Shown in pieces: positions 15,220 through 25,100 of a stretch of DNA of 48,324 nt; position 1 is the stretch's first letter, and each line of letters starts with the position of its first letter. The position numbers and the translations under genes were made by a program. The DNA is from Eubacterium sp. (lineage in GTDB: Bacteria; Bacillota; Clostridia; Oscillospirales; Acutalibacteraceae): NCBI GenBank assembly GCA_015655975.1, contig DVEP01000043.1:1-48324 (forward strand), given 5' to 3'. Under the pieces are notes generated by a model. The model worked only from the letters and a program-made list of their open reading frames with translations. It was not told where the DNA came from and made no database searches.

Positions 15220-16068
15220 TTATTTCTGTTGTGCCGACTGACCTTCCAAAGCGAGTTGGTAAGGGCTTTTCTTTTTCGGTTTGTAAGCGGGCGGGTTTTT
15301 GAGTTTTTTAACAAGTCTGCCGTTTTTAGCAGTGATTTTGTTGATTTCGTGAACGGGACCCGACATATATTCCGACATATATTCGTCTGCGACAGCCATC
15401 ATTTCTTTGTCGTTTTTCATCTCTCCGAGAATTGTAACGCCGATGATGTCCTGAACTTCGTTTGTACCGTCTTCGTAAATATCGTTGAGCGCTTTGAACA
15501 ACTTTTTGCGTTCTTCGTCTGTACCGTTTTTGATTGTTTCAAGCACACGGGGAGTGCCGTGATTCATGAAAAAGTCTTCCGGTAAAAATTCGCCGTATTT
15601 TGCGATATTTTCCTTGATTTCGGTTTTAAGTTCGGGGTAAAGGTTTGCAAATCTGTTAGCAAGTGAGTCTGCGTCGTAACTTACCGTGCCGTTTTTAGCC
15701 TTTTTTCTTGAAACGGACTTCGGAATTTTGATGTTGTCTATATTCCTTTTTTTCTCTTTTCCGAAAGTTGACTCGATTTCTTCAGAAAACTCGTTACAGC
15801 ACGAGCGAACATCTCTGTCGTCTGCGACGGAAAGGTCGAAAAGAGACTTTGAAATGGTGGCAAACTCTGTTCTTTCGCCGTGATTTTCAAAAGAGCACTC
15901 GAAAAGAGCAAGACTGTTTTTTTCGTCTATAAAAATACGGTAAACGCCTGTTTTACTCTCAAAAACAATTGCGTTGTCTTTTTGGTTTTTGGCTTTTCTG
16001 AAACCGTTTTTTTCATTTATTTCTTTAAGATTTTTTTCAATAAGAGAAAGCGCTTCGTTAAGTTGCAT
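15220..16068 (-). CDS. Conserved hypothetical protein
   Basis: Encodes 282 residues without signal peptide or membrane span. It contains an N-terminal alpha/beta part (MQLNEALSLIEKNLKEI, GVYRIFIDEKNSLALFECSF), a basic central linker, a helical part (ANRFANLYPELKTEIKENIA, FLPEDFFMNHGTPRVLETI, LFKALNDIYEDGTNEVQDII) and a basic tail (NPPAYKPKKKSPYQ). I recall similar proteins in gut Clostridia but know no function. The preferred ATG at 16068 has AAGGAG 8 bases upstream; an in-frame start 30 codons earlier lacks an RBS. Confidence 0.7.
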   Translation of the reverse strand: MQLNEALSLIEKNLKEINEKNGFRKAKNQKDNAIVFESKTGVYRIFIDEKNSLALFECSFENHGERTEFATISKSLFDLSVADDRDVRSCCNEFSEEIESTFGKEKKRNIDNIKIPKSVSRKKAKNGTVSYDADSLANRFANLYPELKTEIKENIAKYGEFLPEDFFMNHGTPRVLETIKNGTDEERKKLFKALNDIYEDGTNEVQDIIGVTILGEMKNDKEMMAVADEYMSEYMSGPVHEINKITAKNGRLVKKLKNPPAYKPKKKSPYQLALEGQSAQQK

Positions 16069-16106
16069 TGTAAAACTCCTTAGTTGCGGAATAGTTTTAA
16101 AAGTGT

Positions 16107-16120
16107 TTGTCCGAGGACAA
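16107..16120. promoter_or_regulatory. Operator-like palindrome in the leader of the unknown gene
   Basis: TTGTCCGAGGACAA has six-base arms and a two-base centre. It lies just downstream of the minus-strand -10 element, where a repressor could block transcription. The binding protein is unknown. Confidence 0.45.
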
Positions 16121-16129
16121 TATGTGCTT

Positions 16130-16158
16130 ATTATAACATTAGATTTGACTTTAATCAA
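16130..16158 (-). promoter_or_regulatory. Promoter of the conserved hypothetical gene
   Basis: On the minus strand TTGATT (16158-16153) and TATAAT (16135-16130) with a 17-base spacer and a TGT extended -10. The rest of 16159-16351 is very AT-rich and shows no clear structure, although the ddl promoter must lie there. Confidence 0.65.
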
Positions 16159-16351
16159 TGCTTTTAATTCAACTTGATACCGAATTTGTTATTTATTCAA
16201 AAATTCTATATAAAATATATAAAATTAGTATAACATATTATTGAATTAAATATTAATCTATGATATTATTTATATATTATTACTTGCAGTATAAAGAAAA
16301 GTATCAGCAAGAAAATCAGAATATTAAAACAAATATAAACGAGGTGTTTTT

Positions 16352-17419
16352 TTGAATAAAATCAAACTTGCCGTAATTTTCGGCGGAGCGTCAAGCGAGC
16401 ACGAGATTTCAACGGTATCGGCAAAAGGAGTCATATCAAATATTGACAGAGAAAAATACGATGTTTACCTTTTGGGTATCACAAAAGAGGGCGAATGGTA
16501 TCTTTACGACGGCAGTGAAGAATTGCTGCCCGAAGACAAGTGGCTTCAAAGCGACAGCTTGAAAAAGGCTGTCATTTCTCCCGACCCGTCGGTTCACGGA
16601 ATTGTAACGGAGGACGGCGAGGTTATCAAAATAGATGTCATTTTCCCCGTACTTCACGGAAAAAACGGCGAGGACGGTACTATACAGGGACTGTTCCAGA
16701 TTGCAAAAATTGCGTTTGTCGGATGCGACAGTACATCGTCGGGTGTTTGTATGGACAAAAGAATTACAAACGCAATTGCAGACGCTTACAATATCCCGCA
16801 GGCAAAGTGGTGCGCAATAAACGAGTTTGACTACAAAGCAAGCCCGAACGAGTTTATAGAAAGCGCTGTTGAAAAACTTTCTTTGCCTATTTTCGTAAAA
16901 CCTGCAAACGCAGGCTCAAGCGTAGGCATCACAAAGGCAAAAACGGTTGAAGAACTCAAAGACGGCATAGAAAAAGCATTTAAAGAAGACAAGAAAATTG
17001 TTTTGGAAGAGTTTGTTGACGGCTACGAAGTTGAGGTTGCAGTTCTCGGAAACGAAGTGCCCATTACGGCAGAAGTCGGTCAAATCAACTCCTGCAAAGA
17101 GTTCTACGATTACGAAGCAAAGTATATTAACCCTGCGTCAGAACTCATCATTCCTGCAAATATCGGAGAAGAAAAGAGAAACGAAGTTGCTCAAAATGCA
17201 ATCAAGGCTTACAAGGCTTTCGGCTGTGAAGGACTTTCGAGAGTTGACTTTTTCGTAACGAAAAAAGACGGCAGAGTTTTGTTCAACGAAATCAACACTC
17301 TTCCCGGTTTTACACCAATCAGTATGTACTCAAAACTTTTTGAGGCGAAAGGCATCAGTTACGGCGAACTTGTTGACAGCCTTATTGAACTTGCAATTTC
17401 AAGAGGAGATAATTTTTGA
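16352..17419 (+). CDS. ddl: D-alanine--D-alanine ligase
   Basis: A 355-residue ATP-grasp enzyme that joins two D-alanines for peptidoglycan precursors. Visible motifs are GGASSEHEIS near the N-terminus, HGKNGEDGTIQG, FVKPANAGSSVGI, the ATP-binding EEFVDGYEVEVAVLG, the omega-loop YDYEAKY and the metal-binding FNEINTLPGFT. The Tyr of the omega loop fits D-Ala-D-Ala rather than D-Ala-D-Lac specificity. The start is TTG with GAGGTG five bases upstream. It opens an operon with DUF1934, argS, a radical SAM protein and an aldo/keto reductase. Confidence 0.95.
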   Translation: MNKIKLAVIFGGASSEHEISTVSAKGVISNIDREKYDVYLLGITKEGEWYLYDGSEELLPEDKWLQSDSLKKAVISPDPSVHGIVTEDGEVIKIDVIFPVLHGKNGEDGTIQGLFQIAKIAFVGCDSTSSGVCMDKRITNAIADAYNIPQAKWCAINEFDYKASPNEFIESAVEKLSLPIFVKPANAGSSVGITKAKTVEELKDGIEKAFKEDKKIVLEEFVDGYEVEVAVLGNEVPITAEVGQINSCKEFYDYEAKYINPASELIIPANIGEEKRNEVAQNAIKAYKAFGCEGLSRVDFFVTKKDGRVLFNEINTLPGFTPISMYSKLFEAKGISYGELVDSLIELAISRGDNF

Positions 17420-17896
17420 ATGTGTAAAAAAAATAATGTATCAATCACAATGAAAAGCGCTCAGAAACTCGGTAAAGAAAGCGATTCGATGATGATTTTT
17501 GCAGACGGTACGGTTTGTGAAAAGGACGGCTCGGTTTTTATAGAATATTTTGAAATGACCGACTCTGAACAAAGTGCGCTGAGCGGAGGGTACAGAGGAC
17601 GAACAAAAGAGCACGATGAAACAAGGACCGTCATTCAAATCAAGAAAGACGGCTCGGTTGAAGTAAACCGCTACGGTATTTTGGCAAATTGCTATAAACT
17701 CAGCGAGAACAAGAGAAACCTTTGTACATACGCTACGCCGTACGGAGAAATGATGATTGGTTTCACAGGCAGAAAAATCGCTCACGAGCACAGCGACAAA
17801 GAGGGCAGACTCTATTTGCGATATGACCTCGATTCAAACGGAACGCTTACTTCTGAAAATGAAATAGAATTAAAATACACTGTTTTGGAGAATTAA
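17420..17896 (+). CDS. DUF1934 (YwiB-like) beta-barrel protein
   Basis: The 158-residue product matches the YwiB/DUF1934 family, a small lipocalin-like beta barrel (MIFADGTVCEKDGSVFIEYFE, GFTGRKIAHEHSDKEGRLYLRYDLDSNG). The family has no proven role. The same gene order, ywiB then argS, occurs in Bacillus and many Clostridia. Its ATG follows the ddl stop directly, and argS begins three bases after its own stop, so all three are tightly coupled. Confidence 0.82.
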   Translation: MCKKNNVSITMKSAQKLGKESDSMMIFADGTVCEKDGSVFIEYFEMTDSEQSALSGGYRGRTKEHDETRTVIQIKKDGSVEVNRYGILANCYKLSENKRNLCTYATPYGEMMIGFTGRKIAHEHSDKEGRLYLRYDLDSNGTLTSENEIELKYTVLEN

Positions 17897-17899
17897 AAT

Positions 17900-19588
17900 A
17901 TGTCAAAGATAGTAAAAGAAACACAACTCGAGTTAAAGACGAGAATTGTAAACGCAGTAAAAAAAGCTATGGAAAACGGCGAACTTCCGAACGCCGAAAT
18001 TCCCGAATTCATCATTGAAGTGCCGTCAAACAGAGAAAACGGCGACTTTTCAAGCAATATCGCAATGGCAGGCGCAAGAGCGTTCAAAAACGCTCCGAGA
18101 AAAATCGCAGAGGCAATTCAGAACAATCTCGACCTTGAAAACACCTATTTTGAAAAGTGCGAAATTGCAGGTCCGGGCTTTATGAATTTTTATCTCGGTC
18201 AGTCGTACTATGGGGCTATTGTTGAAGATGTGCTTGAAAAAGGCGCAGACTACGGCAAGTCCGACTACGGCGACGGCAAAAGAGTTCTTGTTGAATTTGT
18301 TTCTGCAAACCCGACGGGTCCTATGCATATAGGTAATGCAAGGGGAGGCGCCATCGGCGACTGTCTTGCCGCCGTACTTGACCGAGCAGGCTACTATGTT
18401 GAGCGTGAGTTCTATGTAAACGACGCAGGCAATCAAATAGAAAAGTTCGGTCTTTCACTTGAAGTGAGATATCTTCAAATGTATAAAGATGGCGTTGAAA
18501 TGCCCGAGGACGCATATCACGGCGCAGACATTACGGCGCACGCAGAGGCTTTTGCAAAAGAATACGGCGACAAGTTTGTAAATTCTTCGACAGAAGAAAG
18601 AAGAAAAGCGCTTGTTGAGTTTGCTTTGCCGAAAAATATCGCAGGACTTGAGGAAGATTTGCTCAAATACCGCATAAAATATAACCATTGGTTTAAAGAG
18701 AGCACTTTGCACAACAACGGCGCCGTTTCTCAAGTCATAGGAAAACTCAAAGAAAAAGGCGTAACTTACGAAAAAGAGGGCGCGCTTTGGTTCAAGGCGA
18801 GCGAATTCGGAAATGACAAAGACATTGTTTTGGTAAGGGCAAACGGAATACCGACCTATATCGTTCCCGACATTGCGTACCACTACAACAAACTTGTTAC
18901 AAGAAAGTTTGACAAGGCGATAGATGTTTTGGGCGCAGACCATCACGGCTATGTTCCGAGAATGAAAGCGGCGCTTACCGCACTCGGTGTTGACGCTTCG
19001 AGACTTGATATTGTCATCATGCAAATGGTGCGTCTTGTAAGAGGCGAAGAGACAATCAAACTTTCGAAGCGTTCGGGCAAAGCCATCACACTTTCAACAT
19101 TGCTTGAAGAAGTGCCGATTGACGCCGCAAGATTTTTCTTCAATCTTCGCGAGCCGAACTCCCATTTTGACTTTGACCTTGACCTTGCTGCAGAAAAATC
19201 AAGCGAAAACCCTGTTTACTATGTTCAGTACGCTCACGCAAGAATTTGCTCAATTCTCAAAAAAGCAAAAGAACAGGGCATAGAATTAAAAGACGCAGAC
19301 AAAGAACAACTTGCGCTTCTTACTGCGCCTGAAGAAAAAGAGTTAATTCGTCATTTGTCAATGCTTACGGACGAGTACATTTCTGCAGCCGTTGCATACG
19401 ACCCTGCGAAAATCACCCGCTATGTAATTGACCTTGCAACTCTTTTCCATAAATTTTACAATGCAAACCGTGTAATAGACGAAAACGAGGCGCTGATGTG
19501 CGCAAGACTTACCTTGTGCAAAGCCGTAAAGCAGGTAATTAAAAATGTACTTGAAACTTTGAAAATATCAGTGCCGGAGTCAATGTGA
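17900..19588 (+). CDS. argS: Arginyl-tRNA synthetase
   Basis: A 562-residue class I synthetase. An N-terminal Add-1 domain (about 1-110) is followed by the HIGH-type motif in NPTGPMHIGNARGG, the KMSKS-like motif KLSKRSGKAITL, and a C-terminal DALR anticodon-binding domain (about 445-562, with YVQYAHARICSILKKA). It charges tRNA-Arg; a tRNA-Arg(CCT) gene lies at 46725. The RBS GGAG overlaps the DUF1934 coding end. No T-box leader is visible upstream of the operon. Confidence 0.96.
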   Translation: MSKIVKETQLELKTRIVNAVKKAMENGELPNAEIPEFIIEVPSNRENGDFSSNIAMAGARAFKNAPRKIAEAIQNNLDLENTYFEKCEIAGPGFMNFYLGQSYYGAIVEDVLEKGADYGKSDYGDGKRVLVEFVSANPTGPMHIGNARGGAIGDCLAAVLDRAGYYVEREFYVNDAGNQIEKFGLSLEVRYLQMYKDGVEMPEDAYHGADITAHAEAFAKEYGDKFVNSSTEERRKALVEFALPKNIAGLEEDLLKYRIKYNHWFKESTLHNNGAVSQVIGKLKEKGVTYEKEGALWFKASEFGNDKDIVLVRANGIPTYIVPDIAYHYNKLVTRKFDKAIDVLGADHHGYVPRMKAALTALGVDASRLDIVIMQMVRLVRGEETIKLSKRSGKAITLSTLLEEVPIDAARFFFNLREPNSHFDFDLDLAAEKSSENPVYYVQYAHARICSILKKAKEQGIELKDADKEQLALLTAPEEKELIRHLSMLTDEYISAAVAYDPAKITRYVIDLATLFHKFYNANRVIDENEALMCARLTLCKAVKQVIKNVLETLKISVPESM

Positions 19589-19616
19589 TTTATTTCCTTT
19601 AAGAGAGGGCGATTTC

Positions 19617-21017
19617 ATGAATAATTTTGAAACAAAAGCAGTACGCGCAGTCGGTGCAAAACTCATTCACTACGCGTACAAAGACCCGAAGAAAAATGTA
19701 CCAAAACTTTTGAAGTTTGCAAAAAAACTTGCAGGGCCGATGTTTACAGAGGCGACTTTTACGGCGCCTATCGACATAGTGAACAACAAAGAAAATACCT
19801 GGCACGACTATTTTTACGGTATGATGGACGATATAGATAGTGAGTATCTCGAAAGTTTACTTTTGACTTTTGCTTTTGACTGCGGATATATCGGAACAAA
19901 AACTTTGAGAAAAAACAGAGAAATTTACAAGTGCAATATCCCGTGGGTAATTCTTATGGACCCTACATCTGCCTGCAACTTGAAGTGCAAAGGCTGTTGG
20001 GCTGCGGAGTACGGACACAAGTCCAACCTTGCGCTTGACGATATGCGCCGCCTCATTAAAGAGGCAAAAGAACTCGGCACTCATTTCTTTATGTTTACGG
20101 GTGGAGAGCCTCTTGTGAAGAAAAAGGAAATACTTGCTTTGTGCAACGAAAACCCCGACTGTATCTTTCTTGCTTTCACAAACGGAACACTTGTTGACGA
20201 CGCTTTTTGCGAAGAAATTTTGAAGTGCAAAAACCTTTCTCTTGCGCTCAGTATAGAGGGCAGTGAAGAAACAAACGACGCGCGCAGAGGCGACGGTGTA
20301 TATCAAAAAACATTGAAAGCAATGAAAACTTTGAAAAAGCACAAGTGCCTTTTCGGTATTTCTGTTTGCTATACATCTCAAAACTACGACGCTGTTACAA
20401 GCGACGAGTTTTACGACAAAATGATTGCAGAGGGCGTTAAGTTTGCGTGGTATTTCCACTATATGCCTGTCGGTTCGGACGCTGACAAAGGTCTTCTTCT
20501 GACACCCGAACAAAGAGAACATGTTTACAGAGAAATTCGTCAAAAGAGAAAAACAAAAAACGGAAAACCGTTGTTTACGGTAGATTTTCAAAACGACGCA
20601 GAGTTTGTCGGCGGTTGTATCGCAGGCGGAAGAAACTATTTCCATGTTAATTCAGAGGGCGATGTTGAACCTTGCGTATTCATTCATTATTCCGACAGAA
20701 ACATTAAAACTTCAAGCGTGATTGAGGTGCTTCAGTCTCCGTTGTTTAAAAGATACTTTAAAGGCCAGCCGTTTAATGACAATATGCTTCAGCCCTGTCC
20801 TATGCTTGAAAATCCGACAGAACTGAGGAAAATTGTAGAAGAAACAGGAGCGCATTCGACAAATCTTATGAAAGCAGAGTCGGCAGAGGAACTCTGTTCA
20901 AAGTGTGACGAGTACGCAGAAAATTGGGCGCCTGTTGCCAAGAGAATTTGGGAAGAACAGGCGAGATTTAAACCGAAAACACAATATTACAGGGATATGG
21001 TGAAAAAAGATGAGTGA
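19617..21017 (+). CDS. Radical SAM protein of unknown substrate
   Basis: The 466-residue protein carries the radical-SAM cluster motif CNLKCKGC (Cys 120, 124, 127), the GGEP motif and LSIEG, and a Cys-rich C-terminal region (FVGGCIAGGRNYF, GDVEPCVFIHYS, CPMLENP, CSKCDEY) resembling a SPASM/twitch domain for extra iron-sulfur clusters. An N-terminal helical extension of about 105 residues precedes the barrel. Similar proteins in Clostridia are uncharacterised; maturation or redox chemistry on a peptide or cofactor is possible. It overlaps the aldo/keto reductase by 8 bases, pointing to a shared process. Confidence 0.85.
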   Translation: MNNFETKAVRAVGAKLIHYAYKDPKKNVPKLLKFAKKLAGPMFTEATFTAPIDIVNNKENTWHDYFYGMMDDIDSEYLESLLLTFAFDCGYIGTKTLRKNREIYKCNIPWVILMDPTSACNLKCKGCWAAEYGHKSNLALDDMRRLIKEAKELGTHFFMFTGGEPLVKKKEILALCNENPDCIFLAFTNGTLVDDAFCEEILKCKNLSLALSIEGSEETNDARRGDGVYQKTLKAMKTLKKHKCLFGISVCYTSQNYDAVTSDEFYDKMIAEGVKFAWYFHYMPVGSDADKGLLLTPEQREHVYREIRQKRKTKNGKPLFTVDFQNDAEFVGGCIAGGRNYFHVNSEGDVEPCVFIHYSDRNIKTSSVIEVLQSPLFKRYFKGQPFNDNMLQPCPMLENPTELRKIVEETGAHSTNLMKAESAEELCSKCDEYAENWAPVAKRIWEEQARFKPKTQYYRDMVKKDE

Positions 21018-21825
21018 ATTTAAAAATTTTGTTTTGTCAAACGGCGTTGAAATTCCGTCTTTGGGACTCGGCGTTTATAAATCGGGCGAAAATACCTACA
21101 ACGCAGTAAAAACTGCGCTTGAACTCGGCTATCGCCATATTGACACCGCAGCTTTTTACGGCAACGAAGAGGCTGTGGGTCAGGCTGTACGCGACAGTAA
21201 AATCGCAAGAGAAGACATTTTCGTAACAACAAAACTTTGGAACGAAGACCAAAGACAGGGCACGCAGGAAAAAGCATTTGAGTCGAGCCTTAAAAAACTC
21301 GATATAGGCTATATCGACTTGTATTTGGTGCACTGGCCCGTTCCTGAAAAGTATGTTGACACTTGGAAAATGATGCAGCAGTTCTACGAAACGGGAAAAG
21401 TTCGTGCAATCGGCGTCAGCAACTTTATGCAGCATCATCTTGAAGATGTTTTGGCTTTGGGCGGAGTTAAACCTATGGTTGACCAGTTCGAGTGCCACCC
21501 CGAGTGCGCAAGGCGTGAACTCAGAGAATTCTGCAAAAATAACGGTATCGTTGCAGAGGCTTGGAGCCCGCTTGCAAGAGGAGCGTATTTTGACAATGAA
21601 CTTCTTGTTTCTCTTTCCGAAAAGTACGGCAAATCTCCTGCTCAAATCATTTTGAGATGGGATTATCAAGGCGGTATTGTAACTATTCCGAAGTCTGTTA
21701 CCGAAAAGAGAATTAAAGAAAATATGGACATTTTGGACTTCTCCCTTACGGACGAAGAGATGGAGCAGATTTTTGCAATGGACAAAAATTCAATGCACGG
21801 CGACCCCGACAATTTTGATTTTTAA
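21010..21825 (+). CDS. Aldo/keto reductase
   Basis: A 271-residue NADPH-dependent TIM-barrel oxidoreductase of the AKR5-like (2,5-diketo-D-gluconate reductase-type) group. The tetrad is visible: Asp in HIDTAAFYGNE, Tyr in the same motif, Lys in VTTKLW and His in YLVHWP. Cofactor-binding IPKSVTEKRIKEN lies near the C-terminus. The substrate cannot be read from sequence. The gene overlaps the radical SAM gene and ends the ddl-argS operon. Confidence 0.92.
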   Translation: MSEFKNFVLSNGVEIPSLGLGVYKSGENTYNAVKTALELGYRHIDTAAFYGNEEAVGQAVRDSKIAREDIFVTTKLWNEDQRQGTQEKAFESSLKKLDIGYIDLYLVHWPVPEKYVDTWKMMQQFYETGKVRAIGVSNFMQHHLEDVLALGGVKPMVDQFECHPECARRELREFCKNNGIVAEAWSPLARGAYFDNELLVSLSEKYGKSPAQIILRWDYQGGIVTIPKSVTEKRIKENMDILDFSLTDEEMEQIFAMDKNSMHGDPDNFDF

Positions 21826-21840
21826 GTTCTTGTATGACAA

Positions 21841-21860
21841 TGCGTTTTAACGCAGTTTTA
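21841..21860 (+). terminator. Weak hairpin after the aldo/keto reductase gene
   Basis: TGCGT and ACGCA pair around TTTA, followed by GTTTTAATT. The stem is short, so termination is probably partial. Confidence 0.35.
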
Positions 21861-21885
21861 ATTAAAATCTTCTGTTCTAAAACAT

Positions 21886-21995
21886 ATTGGGTTCGACTTT
21901 TGTTACTTTAAGGCAGGAGAGTTGAACACAATACGCGGGAATTTGTTCTTGTGTATTGTGTTTTTACTTTTTGTTCCTGTCTGTCGTCGGCTCCT
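21886..21995 (+). ncRNA. Candidate structured RNA upstream of the lyase gene
   Basis: Nested pairings are possible: AGGCAGGA (about 21911-21918) with TCCTGTCT (about 21975-21982), CGAC just upstream with GTCG just downstream, and inside them a 9-bp hairpin of ACACAATAC and GTATTGTGT. This could be an independent small RNA, a 6S-like rod or a leader element. It matches no riboswitch class I can recognise, and it ends before the probable promoter of the lyase gene. The gap 21826-22130 has no convincing ORF. Confidence 0.35.
21925..21965 (+). terminator. Hairpin with T-run inside the structured region
   Basis: ACACAATAC pairs with GTATTGTGT around an 18-base loop and is followed by TTTTT. It may be the real terminator of the ddl-argS operon, or the apical part of the candidate RNA. 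Confidence 0.55.
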
Positions 21996-22007
21996 CTTAT
22001 TTTCAGA

Positions 22008-22036
22008 TTGACTATTAAATATATAAAAATTAAATT
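22008..22036 (+). promoter_or_regulatory. Probable promoter of the polysaccharide lyase gene
   Basis: TTGACT (22008-22013) and TAAATT (22031-22036) with a 17-base spacer, about 95 bases upstream of the start codon. Confidence 0.45.
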
Positions 22037-22130
22037 TAAAATACAAAAATAAATTCATAGTTAAAATATGTTTTTATTTTCAATAATAATTGAGATTTGA
22101 ACGGCGTGAAAATCTTTAAACGGTGAAAAA

Positions 22131-25100
22131 ATGAATAAAATATTTAAAAGCATTTTGGCGGCGGTGCTGGCTTTGTCGCTTACAACAGTTGCGTTGCCTG
22201 CGTCAAATATAAAGGCTGAGGCTGCGTCATCAACAATAGTGAGTGAATCTTTTGAAAACGAGAAAACTCTTGAAAATTGGTCCGCGTCTGCCGACAACAA
22301 ATTGCTTGTTTCGGACCTTCGTGCAAAAGAAGGCAGTAAGTCGGGACTTTGGGAATATACTCCTTCAGGCAGTCTGACATTTAAAAATTCGCATTTTGCG
22401 GATATGGTTAATAATAAAAGCGCAGGTATTATTGTCTGGATATATAACGAGCAGGCAAAAGACGAAAATCTTACATTTACCATCGGAACAGAGTCGGAAG
22501 TTGACGCCGACACTCCGAGATATCGCTTTACTTTTAATTTGAATTTTACAGGCTGGCGAACACTTCATCTCAGAGTGTATCAGGACGGTTCACTTGATAA
22601 AACAAAATCGACAAAGCCCGATACAATGCGTATTTCTATGCCCGACGATATATCAAGCGGCAGAATTTTTATAGACTTGTTGGAAATAAATTCTAACATT
22701 TCGTTTGCGTACACTGCCGATTATCAGGCTCCGTATATAACAAATGTAACAAACGAATACCGTTTTTCTTTGCAAAAGCCGAAAAATACGGAAACAGAAA
22801 TTACCGATTCGCAAATTGCCGACTTTGATTTGATTGAGGAAAAGCTGGACAACTATGTGTTCCCGACGGGAGTGGACTATGCGTCTTTGGAAGATTCTCC
22901 GCTCAAAACAAGGTATCAAAAACTTACAGAATCGGTTGACGGATATATTTCTTCGGGATTTGACAAGAAAAATATAAAGCGCGAGTCAGACGGCAGGATA
23001 ACGGGTCCCGGACTTTTTGCACAGGATGACGCCCGAAGTCCTAAATTTTCTGACTTTGAAACAACTTGGATTGCTCTTCTTGCCGACTATAAACTTAATC
23101 ACGACGAAACAAGTAAGGAAAAACTGTTTTTGCTCTTCGATTATTTTGCGGATCAGGGCTGGGCGTTCGGCAGTGCTCTGGGCACATTAAATCATCAGGA
23201 CAACAGAAATGACGGCTACGCTTACGCTATGTATATTATGCGTGAGGAACTTGCAGAAACGGGCAGACTTCAGCAGGCAGTTGACGCTCTGGGCTGGTAT
23301 TCGCTTATAGGTATGATTTTTGATTATGACCCGCAGGCGCCCGACTATGTTTTTAATACAGACTCAATGCGTACAAGTTCTTTGTACCAACTTATGTGTA
23401 TTTTATCAATGCCCGATTCGCCTGAAAAAGTTACATATATGAAATATTATGTTGACTTTATGAGTAAAGTTATCATTCCGAAATTGGGACTGAGAGGCGG
23501 TTTAAAGCCTGACGGAACAACAAGCCATCACAACGGCGTTTATATGGCGGGCTACGGCTCGTCTTGTACCTATATTCTTTCGCAAATTGCCTATTTGCTG
23601 AACGGTACTCAGTTTGAACTTTCAAAAGAGGCGACCGATACTCTTAAAAATGTTCTTACGACATATTTTGATACGGCGTGCGACTATGATTTACCTTACG
23701 GTGTAAGAGGAAGATTTCCTACAAAAAACAATACTCTTGTGGAAATTCTCGGAGCGTACGCATTCTTTACACTTTGCGGTGATAAAGATATGAGCGAAAA
23801 GTTTCTGTATCTTTGGAAACCCGACGATACGGAAATTTCGTACACATTCAAAAGATGGGCAAATTCAATTAACTACACAAACACGCTCGGCGAGTTGGTA
23901 ATTTTTGAAGACGCGTTCAAAACGGCAACCGAAAACGGTTACACTGAAAAAGCTCCGCAGGAAAAGACTTTTGTTAAACCGTACGGCGGATATATGATTC
24001 ACAGAAAAGATAACTGGATGCTTTCGGTAAAAGGCTTCAGCAAGTATGTTTGGGATTATGAAAGCGACAACGGTTATAAAATGGGGCGTTATAACGGTTA
24101 CGGCTCTACATTCATTTTTACCGACGACAATAATTCGGACGATTTAGATTTCAACAGCGGTTGGAACTGGACAAGGTGGCCGGGAACTACAACCATTGCC
24201 GTGAGCAACGACGAATTGATAAAAAAATATAAACAGTCGAGGAATTTTTCAAACGACGCCTTTTTAGGCGGAGTTTCCAACGGTAATAACGGCGTTTATT
24301 CAATGTCAATGCAGGACAGAACATTTGACACATCGTTTAAAGCAAAAAAATCGTGGTTTTGTTTCGGAGATGAAATTGTTTGCTTGGGTTCGGAAATTGA
24401 AAATGCAGACAAAGTTAACGATACGCAAACAACATTGTTTCAAACTCCTGCAAATTCACAAAATCAACCGCTTTACACATCTTTTAAAAACGGAAAGGCA
24501 GCAGCGTTTCCGAGCACATTCAACGGTGCAGACGGTAAATCGGAATGGATTCTTGACACTGCTTCTAACGGATATATAATTCCGAATTCATCTGAACTGA
24601 AAGTTGAGTACAATGTGCAGGAATCTGTTGACTTGTCGGGCAAAAGAAAAACAAGCGGTAACTATGCGACTGCTTATTTTAATCACGGCAAGGCTCCCGA
24701 AAACGCAAACTATCAGTATGTGATTGTTCCGCAAACTACTGTTCAGGAACTCGAACAAAAAACGGCTGACTTGTCATATGAAGTTGTAAAACAAGATGAT
24801 TTTGCTCATATTGTAAACTATAAGGACGGTCAAAAGATAGGATATTCCGTTTTCAATTCTGAAACTGACGATTTCAAAGTCGGAGCGTTGAAATCTGTTT
24901 CTGCTCCGTGTGTTGTTATGGAAGAAAAAAATTCGCCGTCTGAAATGTATCTTACGGTTTCAGACCCTGATTTAAGAGTTGTAGATACCGCGACACAAAA
25001 ACTGACATACGAAACAGAAGTTATTCCGAGTCAGGAAAAAACACTTTGTGTAACATTGGACGGTCTTTGGAATGTTGAAAACAACGACAGTGTTTTGGTG

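Noticed and set aside
16159..16351. A T-box or other riboswitch before the ddl-argS operon
   Set aside because: No T-box sequence (such as AGGGTGGNACCGCG), specifier stem or terminator/antiterminator pair is present; the region is only very AT-rich.
19857..20645. 262-codon minus-strand open frame opposite the radical SAM gene
   Set aside because: The radical SAM motifs, RBS and operon position fix the coding strand; the antisense frame has low-complexity Phe/Val/Cys composition typical of an opposite-strand shadow.
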